A program made the position numbers and the translations under genes. From positions 62,001 through 126,000 of the forward strand of contig JAWKRG010000017.1 in NCBI GenBank assembly GCA_041389725.1: a stretch of DNA of 64,000 bases, read 5' to 3'. The stretch is from Polyangiaceae bacterium. Its GTDB lineage: Bacteria > Myxococcota_A > Polyangia > Polyangiales > Polyangiaceae. This document shows, in pieces, positions 40,810-49,576 of the stretch. Below the pieces are notes generated by a model, which saw only the letters and a list, made by a program, of their open reading frames with translations, made no database searches and was not told the origin of the DNA. The stretch's first letter is position 1; each line of letters begins with the position of its first letter.

Positions 40810-41859
40810 ATGGCGATCACGTACCGCCAGGCCGGCGTGGACATCGATGCCGCGGACCGTCTGATCGAGCGGATCAAACCGTTGGCGCAGAGCACGCGCA
40901 CCGCCGAGGTGGTGGCGGGCGTGGGTGGTTTCGCAGGCTTGTGCGCGCTGCCCGCGGACATCGAGGAGCCGCTGCTCGTCAGCGGAACCGACGGTGTCGG
41001 CACCAAGCTGAAGGTGGCGTTCGCGACTGGGATTCACGACACCGTGGGGATCGACCTCGTGGCCATGTGCGTCAATGACGTGATCACGACGGGCGCCCGC
41101 CCCCTCTTCTTCCTGGACTACTTCGCCTGCGGGCGCTTGGACGTGGAAGTTGCGGAGCAGGTGATCGGCGGCATCGCCGAGGGTTGCCGGCAATCCGAAG
41201 CCGCGCTGCTGGGCGGTGAGACGGCAGAGCTGCCGGGGATGTACCCCGAAGGTGAGTACGATTTGGCCGGCTTCTGCGTCGGCGTCGTCGGTCGTCGAAG
41301 TGTCCTGGGGGCAGACCGGGTCCGCGACGGAGACGCTTTGATCGGTGTCGCGTCGAGCGGGTTGCACTCCAATGGGTACTCCCTGGCACGTCGCGTATTG
41401 GAGGCCCACTTCGGACATGACGACGCCGTGCCGGAACTCGGCAGTAGTCTCGGCCGCGCTTTGATGGTGCCGACGCGAATCTATGCTCGGGCGGTAAAGG
41501 CGGTTGGGGCGCGCTTGGGCGAAAGCCTGCACGCGCTCTGTCACGTCACGGGCGGAGGGGTGGATGGCAACTTGCCCCGCGTGATTCCGTCGGGGCTTCG
41601 TGCACGTGTGCGCATGCCCACGGACATTCCCGGGATCTTCCCTCTCATCCAGCGGCTCGGTCCGGTGGACATGCCGGAGATGCGGCGCACCTTCAACATG
41701 GGAGTGGGGCTCGTTGGCATCGTTGCCAAAGAAGCCCAGGGCGAAGCCATTGCCGCCTTGCGGGCTGCCGGTGAGAAAGCGTTTGCCCTTGGTGTCGTCG
41801 AGCGGACCGAGAGCGCCGACCAGCCGAGCTGCGTCGTGCACGAGAGTGACGCCGAGTGA
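40810..41859 (+). CDS. purM: phosphoribosylformylglycinamidine cyclo-ligase
   Basis: A 349-residue AIR synthetase, step five of de novo purine synthesis (FGAM to AIR with ATP). Hallmarks: the N-terminal region ending LLVSGTDGVGTKLK, then DLVAMCVNDV, GGETAELPGMY, ASSGLHSNGYSL, and the C-terminal HVTGGGVDGNLPR and FNMGVGL. Length is normal. The purN start overlaps its stop (GTGA), and purN in turn overlaps an FAD enzyme gene, forming a three-gene unit. Confidence 0.97.
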   Translation: MAITYRQAGVDIDAADRLIERIKPLAQSTRTAEVVAGVGGFAGLCALPADIEEPLLVSGTDGVGTKLKVAFATGIHDTVGIDLVAMCVNDVITTGARPLFFLDYFACGRLDVEVAEQVIGGIAEGCRQSEAALLGGETAELPGMYPEGEYDLAGFCVGVVGRRSVLGADRVRDGDALIGVASSGLHSNGYSLARRVLEAHFGHDDAVPELGSSLGRALMVPTRIYARAVKAVGARLGESLHALCHVTGGGVDGNLPRVIPSGLRARVRMPTDIPGIFPLIQRLGPVDMPEMRRTFNMGVGLVGIVAKEAQGEAIAALRAAGEKAFALGVVERTESADQPSCVVHESDAE

Positions 41860-42482
41860 CGCTTCGCCTCGGCGTGCTGGTGTCCGGTGCAGGGACGAAC
41901 TTGCAGGCGATACTGGACGCAGTGAACGTCGGACGGCTCGACGCGCGAGTGCAGATCGTGATTAGCAATCGACCGGACGCGGGCGCGCTCTCACGCGCGG
42001 TCAACGCCAACGTTCCCAATCTGGTCATCGACCACCGCGGGTTCGAGAGCCGCGAGCATTTCGACGCAGCGCTGGTGGACGCCTTGCGCGAATCCGGCGT
42101 CGACTTGGTGGTGCTCGCGGGGTTCATGCGTGTGGTAGGGGCCCGTGTGCTGCGCGCGTTCCCCGACCGCGTGATCAACTTGCACCCAGCGCTCTTGCCG
42201 GCTTTCCCCGGCACCAAGGCCATCGAGAAGGCTTTGGAACACGGCGTGAAGGTCACTGGTTGCACCGTGCACTTCGTGGATGAAGGTGTCGACTCTGGCC
42301 CCATCATCGCGCAGCGCGCCATCTCCGTGCGGGAGGATGACGACGCGGTCACGTTGCGGCAGCGTCTCGCCGAGTTGGAGCACGAGTTGTTGGTCCACAC
42401 GCTGCAGCTGTTCTCGGCGCAGGCCATCGCCATCGACGCAGACGGCTGCGGACGGCGGCGTGTTCGGGTGAAGGCCGCATGA
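41856..42482 (+). CDS. purN: phosphoribosylglycinamide formyltransferase
   Basis: A 208-residue GAR transformylase that moves a formyl group from 10-formyl-THF to GAR. Visible are VSGAGTNLQAI at the N-terminus, the catalytic and substrate-binding NLHPALLPAFPG, and GCTVHFVDEGVDSGPII. The expected His (in NLHPAL) and Asp (in VDSGP) are present. GTG at 41856 overlaps the purM stop by four bases. Confidence 0.96.
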   Translation: MTLRLGVLVSGAGTNLQAILDAVNVGRLDARVQIVISNRPDAGALSRAVNANVPNLVIDHRGFESREHFDAALVDALRESGVDLVVLAGFMRVVGARVLRAFPDRVINLHPALLPAFPGTKAIEKALEHGVKVTGCTVHFVDEGVDSGPIIAQRAISVREDDDAVTLRQRLAELEHELLVHTLQLFSAQAIAIDADGCGRRRVRVKAA

Positions 42483-44029
42483 CCAGTCGCCACTACGACG
42501 TCGTCGTGCTGGGCCGCTCCTTGGGGGCACTAGCGGCGGCAGCGCTGTTGGCGCGGCGCGACTTCCGCGTCCTGGTGCTCGGCCAAGGGCAGCGTCCCGC
42601 ACGCTACGCCTATGAGCGATTTGCGCTACTTCGCCGCACATTCACGCTGCTGTCGGCCTCATCTCCGGCAATGAAGCGACTGCTGCACGAGTTGGCGCAA
42701 AGTCCGCAGTTCAATCGTCGCGTACGCGAGCTGGACCCGATGTTCACCATGCTGATGCCTGGACGTCGCATCGAGGTCGCTCCTGACATGACCCTCTTCG
42801 AGCGCGAAGTGGAACGTGAGTTCCCGGAGGTGCGTCAGATTGTGGATGAGCTCTACGCGAGCTTCGCCCAGGTGAACACTGCCGTGGACGCCGCCTTCGA
42901 ACGCGACGCGGTGTGGCCTCCCGAGCGTTTTTGGGAGCGCTTGGAAACCGGGCGCGCGGCAACCCAGATCCCCCTCGTGGGTGGCAGTGCGCCACGCGAC
43001 GTCCTGGGCAAGTTCCCGGTGGGGCACGCCTATCGCGACGTGGTGCTGTTGCCCGTCAGCTTTGCGACCGACCTCGCCATCGTGGCGGATCAGCTGCCCG
43101 CGATCGTGACTGCGCGGCTGCACGGCGCCTGGACGCGAGGCGTGGCGGCGATGTCGCAGGGGGAAGACGAACTCAGTGAGTTCCTGACCGAGCGCATAGA
43201 AGCGCACGGTGGTGAGTGCCGTTTGAACAACGCGGCGGTGCGCCTCGTCGTCGAGCGCGGCCGAGTCGTGGGCGTGCTGGAGGATGGCGAAGACGATCCG
43301 ACCGGGGCCGACAATGTGGTGAGTGACAGCTCCGGGGAAGTGCTGGCGGATCTGGCTCGCGGCGAAGGCATCACCAAGCGCGCGCAGAACGACTGGCCGC
43401 GGCTGAGTGCGAGCGTTGGACGCTTCGTGGTGACGTTGGCAATGAAGAAGTCCGGGCTGCCCGACGCCTTGGGTCAGGAGTCGTTCGTACTCCCGCTCTC
43501 CGGAGCGCGGCAGAATCCTCGTCACCCGGTCGTGCACCTGCAACGCTGGGACAGCCTGGCAGAGAACCCTGACGAGAGCGTCTTGGCTGCGGAGATGCTC
43601 CTTTCCACGCGCGGCCCGCTCACCTTGCTTGAGGCGCGCAACGCAGTGTTGACGACGCTGAGCGAGCAGTTGCCGTTTCTCATGCGCCACGTGTTGGTCG
43701 TGGATTCTCCTCACGATGGCTTGCCGCTCGCCGACTTCAGCAGCGGAACCGAGCGCGCCATCGACCGTATCCATCTCAAACAAAGCACGCCGGGGCCCGA
43801 GCCCATGCGCTGGCAGTGGAGTGTGGAGCCTCCGGGTTACCTCGACCTGGCGGGAGAATCCGTTCGCGGGCCGATTCCGGGCACCTTCTTGGTGGGTCCG
43901 ACGGTGCTGCCGGGTCTAGGACAAGAGGGTGAGCTGCTCGCCGCGTGGGGAGCCGCGCGCATCATCTCTAGGCGTGACGGACGTCGTCAGCGTATGCGCC
44001 GGCAAATGTGGTCCAAGATCGAAACCTGA
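42479..44029 (+). CDS. FAD-dependent oxidoreductase (phytoene desaturase-like)
   Basis: A 516-residue enzyme with an N-terminal Rossmann FAD-binding motif VVLGRSLGALAAAALLARR (residues about 9-27) and a C-terminal LVGPTVLPGLGQEGELLAAW typical of the carotenoid/phytoene desaturase and amine oxidase superfamily. The substrate is not clear. The ATG at 42479 overlaps the purN stop (ATGA). Purine synthesis does not need such an enzyme, so co-expression is a puzzle rather than a functional hint. Confidence 0.86.
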   Translation: MTSRHYDVVVLGRSLGALAAAALLARRDFRVLVLGQGQRPARYAYERFALLRRTFTLLSASSPAMKRLLHELAQSPQFNRRVRELDPMFTMLMPGRRIEVAPDMTLFEREVEREFPEVRQIVDELYASFAQVNTAVDAAFERDAVWPPERFWERLETGRAATQIPLVGGSAPRDVLGKFPVGHAYRDVVLLPVSFATDLAIVADQLPAIVTARLHGAWTRGVAAMSQGEDELSEFLTERIEAHGGECRLNNAAVRLVVERGRVVGVLEDGEDDPTGADNVVSDSSGEVLADLARGEGITKRAQNDWPRLSASVGRFVVTLAMKKSGLPDALGQESFVLPLSGARQNPRHPVVHLQRWDSLAENPDESVLAAEMLLSTRGPLTLLEARNAVLTTLSEQLPFLMRHVLVVDSPHDGLPLADFSSGTERAIDRIHLKQSTPGPEPMRWQWSVEPPGYLDLAGESVRGPIPGTFLVGPTVLPGLGQEGELLAAWGAARIISRRDGRRQRMRRQMWSKIET

Positions 44030-44157
44030 TCTGCGTCGGGTCGACGCCTCTGTCCGCCCGCCTCGGTCCTCTTTCCCGCTTCGCGCCAAACGCTGCAAGC
44101 TGCGGATATCACAAGAAGATCGCCGCCCCTGCGGGAAGGGTGTATCCTTCGTTCGCA

Positions 44158-45321
44158 ATGCGACGACTCCTCCCTGCAATCGTGCTCTTGGCGGCGTGCC
44201 TGCTCGCACCGCGCGGCGCGCGTGCGGACAACCCGACGTCATCCATCCAGGTCCTCGCCATCGCGAGCGACAAGAACTTCGAGCACGCTCAGGCGCTGAC
44301 CATCGCGCTGAAGCGCGCCGTGACTCGAGCCGAAGGCTGGGCGCTCGCCAAGGGTGACTACTCCCTGGAGGTGATCTCCCTCGCCATCGGTTGTGACATT
44401 CCGCCGAGCGCGGATTGTCAGAAGAAGATTGGCGCCAAGGCCGGAGCGGGTCGTTACATCTGGGGCACGCTCAGCGTTCAGAAGAAAGAGGCAGTGGCAG
44501 AGCTGCACTTGTTCGAGAACGGCGCCGAATCGCGCTCGACGACGGTCCGCTACCCCTCGAACCTGACGGACCCCTCGGACGACACCTTGCTGCAGGTCGC
44601 GGCGGGCGGCTTTGCCGAGTTGATGGGCGCCACTCAGGGCGTGCTGGTGGTCACTGCCGGCAGCGTCAGCGGCGAGGTGTTCGTCGATGGCGAGAAGGTG
44701 GGGCTCATCACTGAAGGCCGGACCGAGCTGACCGTCGCTCCCGGTGAGCACAAGGTTCTGGTGCGGGCTCCTGGCTACAACGATGCCGTGGGCACGGTGA
44801 ACGTTCAGCCCGGGGCAAGCGCGGAAATCAACCTGAAGCCGACCGCACATTCCTCGGGCGGCAGCTCGGACCCCACCCAAGACAGTGGGGCAGGCATGAG
44901 CACCAACAAGGTGATCGGTTACGGCGGGCTAGCAGTAGGCGGCCTCGTAGCCGCCGCCGGCGGCTACTTCTGGATTCAGTCTGCCCTCGACAACTCCGAT
45001 TCGGATTGGGAAGCCTTCAAGTCACGCGTTCCCGAGTCTGCGGACCCCTGCGATGTGGCTGCCAACGGCGGCACGGATATCAACGGTCAGGACATCAATC
45101 GCAATCCGAAGATCACCGACCATTGCGACGCCAACAAGACCCACAAAACCTTGGCGTTGATCCTCACCCCCGTGGGTGCAGTGATCGCGGGGGTAGGCGC
45201 CTACTTTCTCCTCACCGATGACAGCGGCAAGAAGTCGTCGAAAAAGACGACGCCGACGGTGCAACCCTTGGTGGGCTTCGGCCCCCAGGGCGGCGAGGTC
45301 CGCCTGCACGTGAGCTTCTGA
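44158..45321 (+). CDS. exported PEGA-domain protein
   Basis: A 387-residue protein with a signal peptide (about 1-25, ARADNP cleavage). Residues about 30-160 are an alpha/beta domain (QVLAIASDKNFEHAQALTIAL, VGAK-type pattern) and about 165-225 a PEGA surface domain (GEVFVDGEKVG, APGEHKVLVRAPGY). After a Gly/Ser linker come two hydrophobic helices (about 257-278 and 322-342) and a short C-terminal beta tail. The layout resembles the exported TPR-like protein at 26948. ATG at 44158. Confidence 0.83.
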   Translation: MRRLLPAIVLLAACLLAPRGARADNPTSSIQVLAIASDKNFEHAQALTIALKRAVTRAEGWALAKGDYSLEVISLAIGCDIPPSADCQKKIGAKAGAGRYIWGTLSVQKKEAVAELHLFENGAESRSTTVRYPSNLTDPSDDTLLQVAAGGFAELMGATQGVLVVTAGSVSGEVFVDGEKVGLITEGRTELTVAPGEHKVLVRAPGYNDAVGTVNVQPGASAEINLKPTAHSSGGSSDPTQDSGAGMSTNKVIGYGGLAVGGLVAAAGGYFWIQSALDNSDSDWEAFKSRVPESADPCDVAANGGTDINGQDINRNPKITDHCDANKTHKTLALILTPVGAVIAGVGAYFLLTDDSGKKSSKKTTPTVQPLVGFGPQGGEVRLHVSF

Positions 45322-45331
45322 GCTTGGCACG

Positions 45332-45895
45332 ATGCGCGTGATCGCGGGCGGGCTGGGCGGCCGACGCCTGGTCGCACCCAAGGGCCGAACCACGCGCCCC
45401 ACCACGGACCGGGTGCGAGAAGCGATCTTCTCCATTCTGGGTGGCGTGACGGACGCCCGTGTGTGCGACCTCTTCGCGGGCAGTGGGGCGTTGGGCATCG
45501 AAGCCCTGTCGCGGGGAGCCGCGCACGCCGTGTTCGTGGAGAGCGACCGCGCTGCCCTGATGTCGCTACGACAGAACCTCGCCGCTCTGCAGCTGGAGTC
45601 GCGTAGCGCTGTGATCGGTATTCCGCTGGAGCGCGCCGGGGCGCAGCTCGCGCGGTTTCCCCCTTTCGATCTGGTTCTATGCGATCCGCCCTGGGCGAAC
45701 CTGGCGCCGGCGGTCCGTGCCCTCGAACGAGTCCTTGCCGGACGGCTGGCCGAAGACGCCCGCCTGGTGCTCGAGCATGCCGCCGAGGCCAAGCCCGAGC
45801 TCGCACCAGAGCTGGGTTTCCAGCTCACCAGCAGGCGCTCCTGGGGAGACAGTGGAGCCTCGTTCTTCGGCCGAAAACCCGGGGAAGGCCCCTGA
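45332..45895 (+). CDS. rsmD: 16S rRNA (guanine(966)-N2)-methyltransferase
   Basis: A 187-residue Rossmann methyltransferase of the RsmD family, which methylates G966 of 16S rRNA. Markers: MRVIAGGLGGRRL, the RPTTDRVREAIFSIL segment, motif I DLFAGSGALGIEALSRGA, and the catalytic LVLCDPPW. Length is normal. It starts ten bases after the PEGA gene, so probably in the same transcript. Confidence 0.95.
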   Translation: MRVIAGGLGGRRLVAPKGRTTRPTTDRVREAIFSILGGVTDARVCDLFAGSGALGIEALSRGAAHAVFVESDRAALMSLRQNLAALQLESRSAVIGIPLERAGAQLARFPPFDLVLCDPPWANLAPAVRALERVLAGRLAEDARLVLEHAAEAKPELAPELGFQLTSRRSWGDSGASFFGRKPGEGP

Positions 45896-45976
45896 ACGGA
45901 CGGCGCTGTTTATGTGCTTGCCTGTTCCACTATAGTCCTGACAGATAGAGTCGTAGATCCATGGATGGAGTACGGA

Positions 45977-46558
45977 ATGGCTGAATCGACCGCCCCGCCG
46001 CCGAAAACCGGAAGCGGAGGCTTCATCGCCGCGATCGTGGTGATGCTTCTCCTGGGAGGCGCGCTCGTCTTCTGGAAAATGAGGGGGCAGGACAAGAAGG
46101 TGGTCGAGCTACCGCCGCCGGCACCAAAGCCCACGCAGGCACCCGTCTTGGAGGCACCGCCTCCGCCTCCTCCGCCCCCTCCGGACGCCGAAGCGCCCAA
46201 GAAAGACCCGACAAACACAAAGCGGGTGGTCGGCGGTGGTGGCGGCGGCTGCAGTGGGGAGTGCAAAGGCACGGCCAGTGCTCAGCTTCAGTCGGCCCTG
46301 CGAGGGAAGGCAGGCCAGGCCCGGGGCTGCTACGAGCGAGCTTTGCGGCAAAACGCCCTGTTGAGCGGCCGGATTACCGTGGCAGTGCGCATCGGACCCA
46401 CCGGTCAGGTTTGCAGTGCCAGCATAGCGAGCAATAGCGTCGGGGACCCTGGAGTGGCGTCCTGCGTACTGGGGATGTTCCGCTCCGGCACGTTTCCGGC
46501 GCCGCAAGGGGGTTGCGTCGACGCCGCAGTTCCTATGAACTTCGTACCGAAGTCGTGA
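45977..46558 (+). CDS. AgmX/PglI C-terminal domain protein (TonB-like)
   Basis: A 193-residue protein with a short cytoplasmic N-terminus, one transmembrane helix (about residues 15-34), a Pro-rich periplasmic linker (about 48-80), a Gly-rich turn and a C-terminal domain (about 95-193) with RGCYERALRQN, GRITVAVRIG and FRSGTFPAP, the pattern of the AgmX/PglI family near TonB. AgmX-type proteins are tied to myxobacterial gliding. Start: ATG 45977 with GGAG seven bases upstream; ATG 45965 is also in frame. Confidence 0.85.
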   Translation: MAESTAPPPKTGSGGFIAAIVVMLLLGGALVFWKMRGQDKKVVELPPPAPKPTQAPVLEAPPPPPPPPPDAEAPKKDPTNTKRVVGGGGGGCSGECKGTASAQLQSALRGKAGQARGCYERALRQNALLSGRITVAVRIGPTGQVCSASIASNSVGDPGVASCVLGMFRSGTFPAPQGGCVDAAVPMNFVPKS

Positions 46559-46572
46559 TTCGGAGGTCCGCG

Positions 46573-46806
46573 GTGCGTTATAGGCTCGGCATCTACATGG
46601 TGATTCCCGTCATCGTCTTCGCCACTGGTTGCGGCGAGGACAATGGCAAGACGCCGAAGTGTTCGGAGCTGAAGCTGTACAACGTCCGCGAAGCCGGCGC
46701 AGACGCCCGCGAGATCAACGACGCACTACGCGCCGCGGTGGACGCGGGATGCGTGACCGGTCCCGGCGACGGTTCCACCGGTACGCTGGACGCCGGCGGC
46801 GACTGA
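46573..46806 (+). CDS. short lipoprotein
   Basis: A 77-residue predicted lipoprotein, lipobox VFATGC near residue 20, followed by a short polar region ending Gly/Asp-rich. GTG at 46573 is set by a GGAGGT site five bases upstream; a GTG at 46555 overlapping the previous stop is also in frame. Two Cys remain in the mature part (CSELK, AGCVT). It follows the AgmX-like gene with no real gap and is probably in one operon with it. Confidence 0.72.
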   Translation: MRYRLGIYMVIPVIVFATGCGEDNGKTPKCSELKLYNVREAGADAREINDALRAAVDAGCVTGPGDGSTGTLDAGGD

Positions 46807-46833
46807 GCACCCCGTGGTGCGGCGAGACGAGCC

Positions 46834-47778
46834 GTGACCGACGAGACTGGCGCGGACGTTCACCCGCGCGAGGTGACTGCGCCGTGCGAAGATCACGCCA
46901 ACCCGCACGACCGGAACGCCGACGAATCGGCCCTCGACATCCACGGAGTGGCTAGCGAGTCACGCGAGAGCGCTGCGCCCGCCAGCAAGCGTCGGATCGA
47001 TAGCCACGCGTACGGCGTGCTGTTGCGCCTCGCCTACGATGGCGCGGGCTACTCCGGCTTCGTACGACAAGACAACGCGCGGACGATTGGCGGTGAGCTC
47101 GAAGGCGCCATTCGAGTCATCGATCCCCGCGCCACGCTGCTGCGCGCAGTGAGTCGCACGGATGCCGGTGTGCATGCGCGCGGACAGATCGCGGCTTTCG
47201 ACACCAACAAGGACATCAATGCGCGAGGCTGGGTGCTCGCGCTGTCTCAGCAGATCTCGAGGCAGATCGCAGTTGTCGGCGCGGCGCGCGTGCCGACGGG
47301 TTTCGACCCCAGGCGCCACGTGCTCCGAAAGACCTATCGTTACTCCATTCTGCGCAGCGCCACGCACGACCCGTTCTGGCACGAACGCGCGTGGCGCGTG
47401 TACGAGAGGTTGAACCACTCGGCACTGGTCGACGAAGCGTCGAACCTCGTCGGTACGCACGACTTCCGCGCCTTCCGCAGTGCGCAGGACACCCGGGAAA
47501 ACACGGTGCGAACGCTGCTGCGCGCCGACGTCTCCACGTCGCAATGTGATCCGCGCGTGGTGGAGATCGAGGTGGAAGGAGACCGTTTCATGCATCGGAT
47601 GATGCGCATCATTTGCGGCACGCTCGTGGACGTGGCCCGGGATCGAGTGAAGCCCGGTGCAGTTCGTCGGGCTCTGGCGAGTGGTCGTCGCGAAGATCTC
47701 GGGATGACCGCCCCTGCGGAAGGCCTCTGCCTGATGGACATCACGCTCGACACCCAGGGCGAAGCGGGCTGGCCCTGA
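46834..47778 (+). CDS. truA: tRNA pseudouridine(38-40) synthase
   Basis: A 314-residue TruA, which makes pseudouridine at positions 38-40 in the anticodon arm. The catalytic Asp lies in RAVSRTDAGVHARGQ (about residues 105-118). LAYDGAGYSGF near the domain start and FMHRMMRIICGTLVDVARDR near the end also fit. An N-terminal acidic extension of about 55 residues precedes the conserved part; the GTG at 46834 starts it, and a later start is possible. Confidence 0.94.
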   Translation: MTDETGADVHPREVTAPCEDHANPHDRNADESALDIHGVASESRESAAPASKRRIDSHAYGVLLRLAYDGAGYSGFVRQDNARTIGGELEGAIRVIDPRATLLRAVSRTDAGVHARGQIAAFDTNKDINARGWVLALSQQISRQIAVVGAARVPTGFDPRRHVLRKTYRYSILRSATHDPFWHERAWRVYERLNHSALVDEASNLVGTHDFRAFRSAQDTRENTVRTLLRADVSTSQCDPRVVEIEVEGDRFMHRMMRIICGTLVDVARDRVKPGAVRRALASGRREDLGMTAPAEGLCLMDITLDTQGEAGWP

Positions 47779-47930
47779 ATCCCCACTGCCCAAGGGCACA
47801 TTGACTGAGCTGCCTCCGTCGCGTAGCTTCCCCGCGCGGTTTCGGCTCGGTACTCCGCGCTTACCATCCTCCAACGGACCGAAGCCGAGCAAAACTCGCG
47901 ACGACTGGGCGTGCCCACAGGGATGACACC

Positions 47931-49475
47931 ATGAGCTTCAAGGAACGCTTCTCCGAGAGCGGCAAGAAGATCTTGCAGAACCCGTCGGTGCTGCGCTGGA
48001 TGAGCGACGACCGGGTGATGAAGGCCGCAGAAGGTCTGATGGACGCCCCCAGCCGGATGAAGGCTGCGTGGCACGTGCTCGTCAATGGCCACGACTTGCC
48101 CAACATCGACCCTGCGCTCGACGAGAGCATGGGGGAAGTCCCCGCTGGCCCCAGCAGCGCAGCGACGGCACCAAAGGCCTCGAACGACAAGCGCAACGGC
48201 TCGGCGCCAAGCATGCAGGGCTCCGACGACATGAAGCAGTCCCTGGCCGAGCGCAGCAGCCTCTCGGGCATCGGCGGCAAGGACGTCTTCGAGAAGTGCT
48301 TTCAGTTCAAGGCCGCGGACAACGCGCGCAAGATGGGGATCTATCCCTTCTTCCGCCCACTGGACTTCAATGACGGTCCCGAGGCGCAGATCGACGGCAA
48401 GCGCGTGACCATGTTCGGGTCCAACAACTACTTGGGCCTGACCACCCACCCCAAAGTGCGCGAAGCGGCCAAGAATGCCATCGATCGCTTCGGGACCAGT
48501 ATGACGGGCTCGCGTCTGGTCAACGGCAGCATGAAGCTGCACGAGGAGTTCGAAGAGAAGCTTGCAGCGTGGTTCGGCAAGGAGGCCGCGCTGGTGTTCA
48601 CCACTGGCTACCAGGTGAACATCGCCTCGCTTTCTGCCCTGCTGAGCAACAAGAAGAGCGTCGCGGTCATCGATCGCAACGTACACGCCTCCTTGTACGA
48701 CGGCGTGCGCCTGGGGCAGGCCGCTGGGGCTCGCCTCGTGCGCTACAAGCACAACGACGCGGGCGCCCTGGATCGCGCCTTGGAGAAGCTGGAGGACGCC
48801 GAGGGCGCGCTGGTGGTCACCGACGGCGTATTCAGCGCCGAGGGGGAAATCGCGCACTTGGACCAGATCGTGCCGGTCGTGAAGAAGCACGGCGCGCGTG
48901 TGTTCGTCGACGACGCGCACGCCCTTGGGGTCATCGGTCCCGAGGGACGCGGCACGGCGCATCACTTCGGTTTGGCCGACCAGGTCGACCTGATCGGCGG
49001 CACCTTCAGCAAGAGCTTCGCCAGCATCGGCGGCTGGCTGGTGGGTGAGCGCAAGGTGCTCGATTACATCCGCCACTTCGCACCGAGCTTCATGTTTGCT
49101 GCCAGCGCTGCTCCGCCCTCGGTGGCCGCTGCGATGGCCGCCTTCGACGTCATGCGCGAAGAGCTGTGGCGCATCGAGAAGCTACGCGACAACTACACCT
49201 ACATGCGCGACGAGCTGCGGCGCCTTGGCTTCGAGCTGGGTCATACCGAGACGGCCGTCATTCCCATCTACATTCGCCAAGATCTGCGCACGATCATGAT
49301 GTGGCGCGATCTGCTCGAGGACTACGGGGTCTACACCAACCCCTTCATCTCCCCGGGAGTGCCGCCCAAGAGCGCCATGTTGCGCACCAGCTACATGGCG
49401 ACCCACGAGCGCACTCATCTGGATCGCGGTCTCGAGGCCTTCGAGAAGGTCGGCAAAAAGTACGGCGTGATCTGA
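47931..49475 (+). CDS. alpha-oxoamine synthase, candidate serine palmitoyltransferase
   Basis: A 514-residue PLP enzyme of the alpha-oxoamine synthase family (AONS, KBL, SPT). It has MFGSNNYLGLTTHPKV, FTTGYQVN, DRNVHASLYDG, VDDAHALGVIG and the PLP-lysine loop GGTFSKSFASIGG. An N-terminal extension of about 110 residues, helical then low-complexity, is absent from biotin-pathway AONS. Sphingolipid-making myxobacteria carry SPTs, and the lack of bio genes nearby fits SPT (serine plus acyl-CoA giving 3-ketosphinganine) better than BioF, though substrate choice is inferred. Confidence 0.88.
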   Translation: MSFKERFSESGKKILQNPSVLRWMSDDRVMKAAEGLMDAPSRMKAAWHVLVNGHDLPNIDPALDESMGEVPAGPSSAATAPKASNDKRNGSAPSMQGSDDMKQSLAERSSLSGIGGKDVFEKCFQFKAADNARKMGIYPFFRPLDFNDGPEAQIDGKRVTMFGSNNYLGLTTHPKVREAAKNAIDRFGTSMTGSRLVNGSMKLHEEFEEKLAAWFGKEAALVFTTGYQVNIASLSALLSNKKSVAVIDRNVHASLYDGVRLGQAAGARLVRYKHNDAGALDRALEKLEDAEGALVVTDGVFSAEGEIAHLDQIVPVVKKHGARVFVDDAHALGVIGPEGRGTAHHFGLADQVDLIGGTFSKSFASIGGWLVGERKVLDYIRHFAPSFMFAASAAPPSVAAAMAAFDVMREELWRIEKLRDNYTYMRDELRRLGFELGHTETAVIPIYIRQDLRTIMMWRDLLEDYGVYTNPFISPGVPPKSAMLRTSYMATHERTHLDRGLEAFEKVGKKYGVI

Positions 49476-49477
49476 AG

Positions 49478-49576
49478 CGCGTACCCTCGCGGCGGCAATC
49501 AGTTGCCGCTGGGTTGACCCATGCGCCAAGCGCACCCTTGCAGCGGCAGTCAGTTGCCGCTGGGTTGACCCATGCG
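49478..49576 (-). repeat. 3'-end duplication of the VCBS gene (2 copies, 51-bp period)
   Basis: TCAGTTGCCGCTGGGTTGAC then CCATGCG is the gene's last codons and stop on the minus strand (49550-49576). It recurs identically at 49499-49525, beyond the stop. Neighbouring bases (GCGTACCCTCGCGGCGGCAA and GCGCACCCTTGCAGCGGCAG) extend the unit. It sits between convergent genes. Confidence 0.93.
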
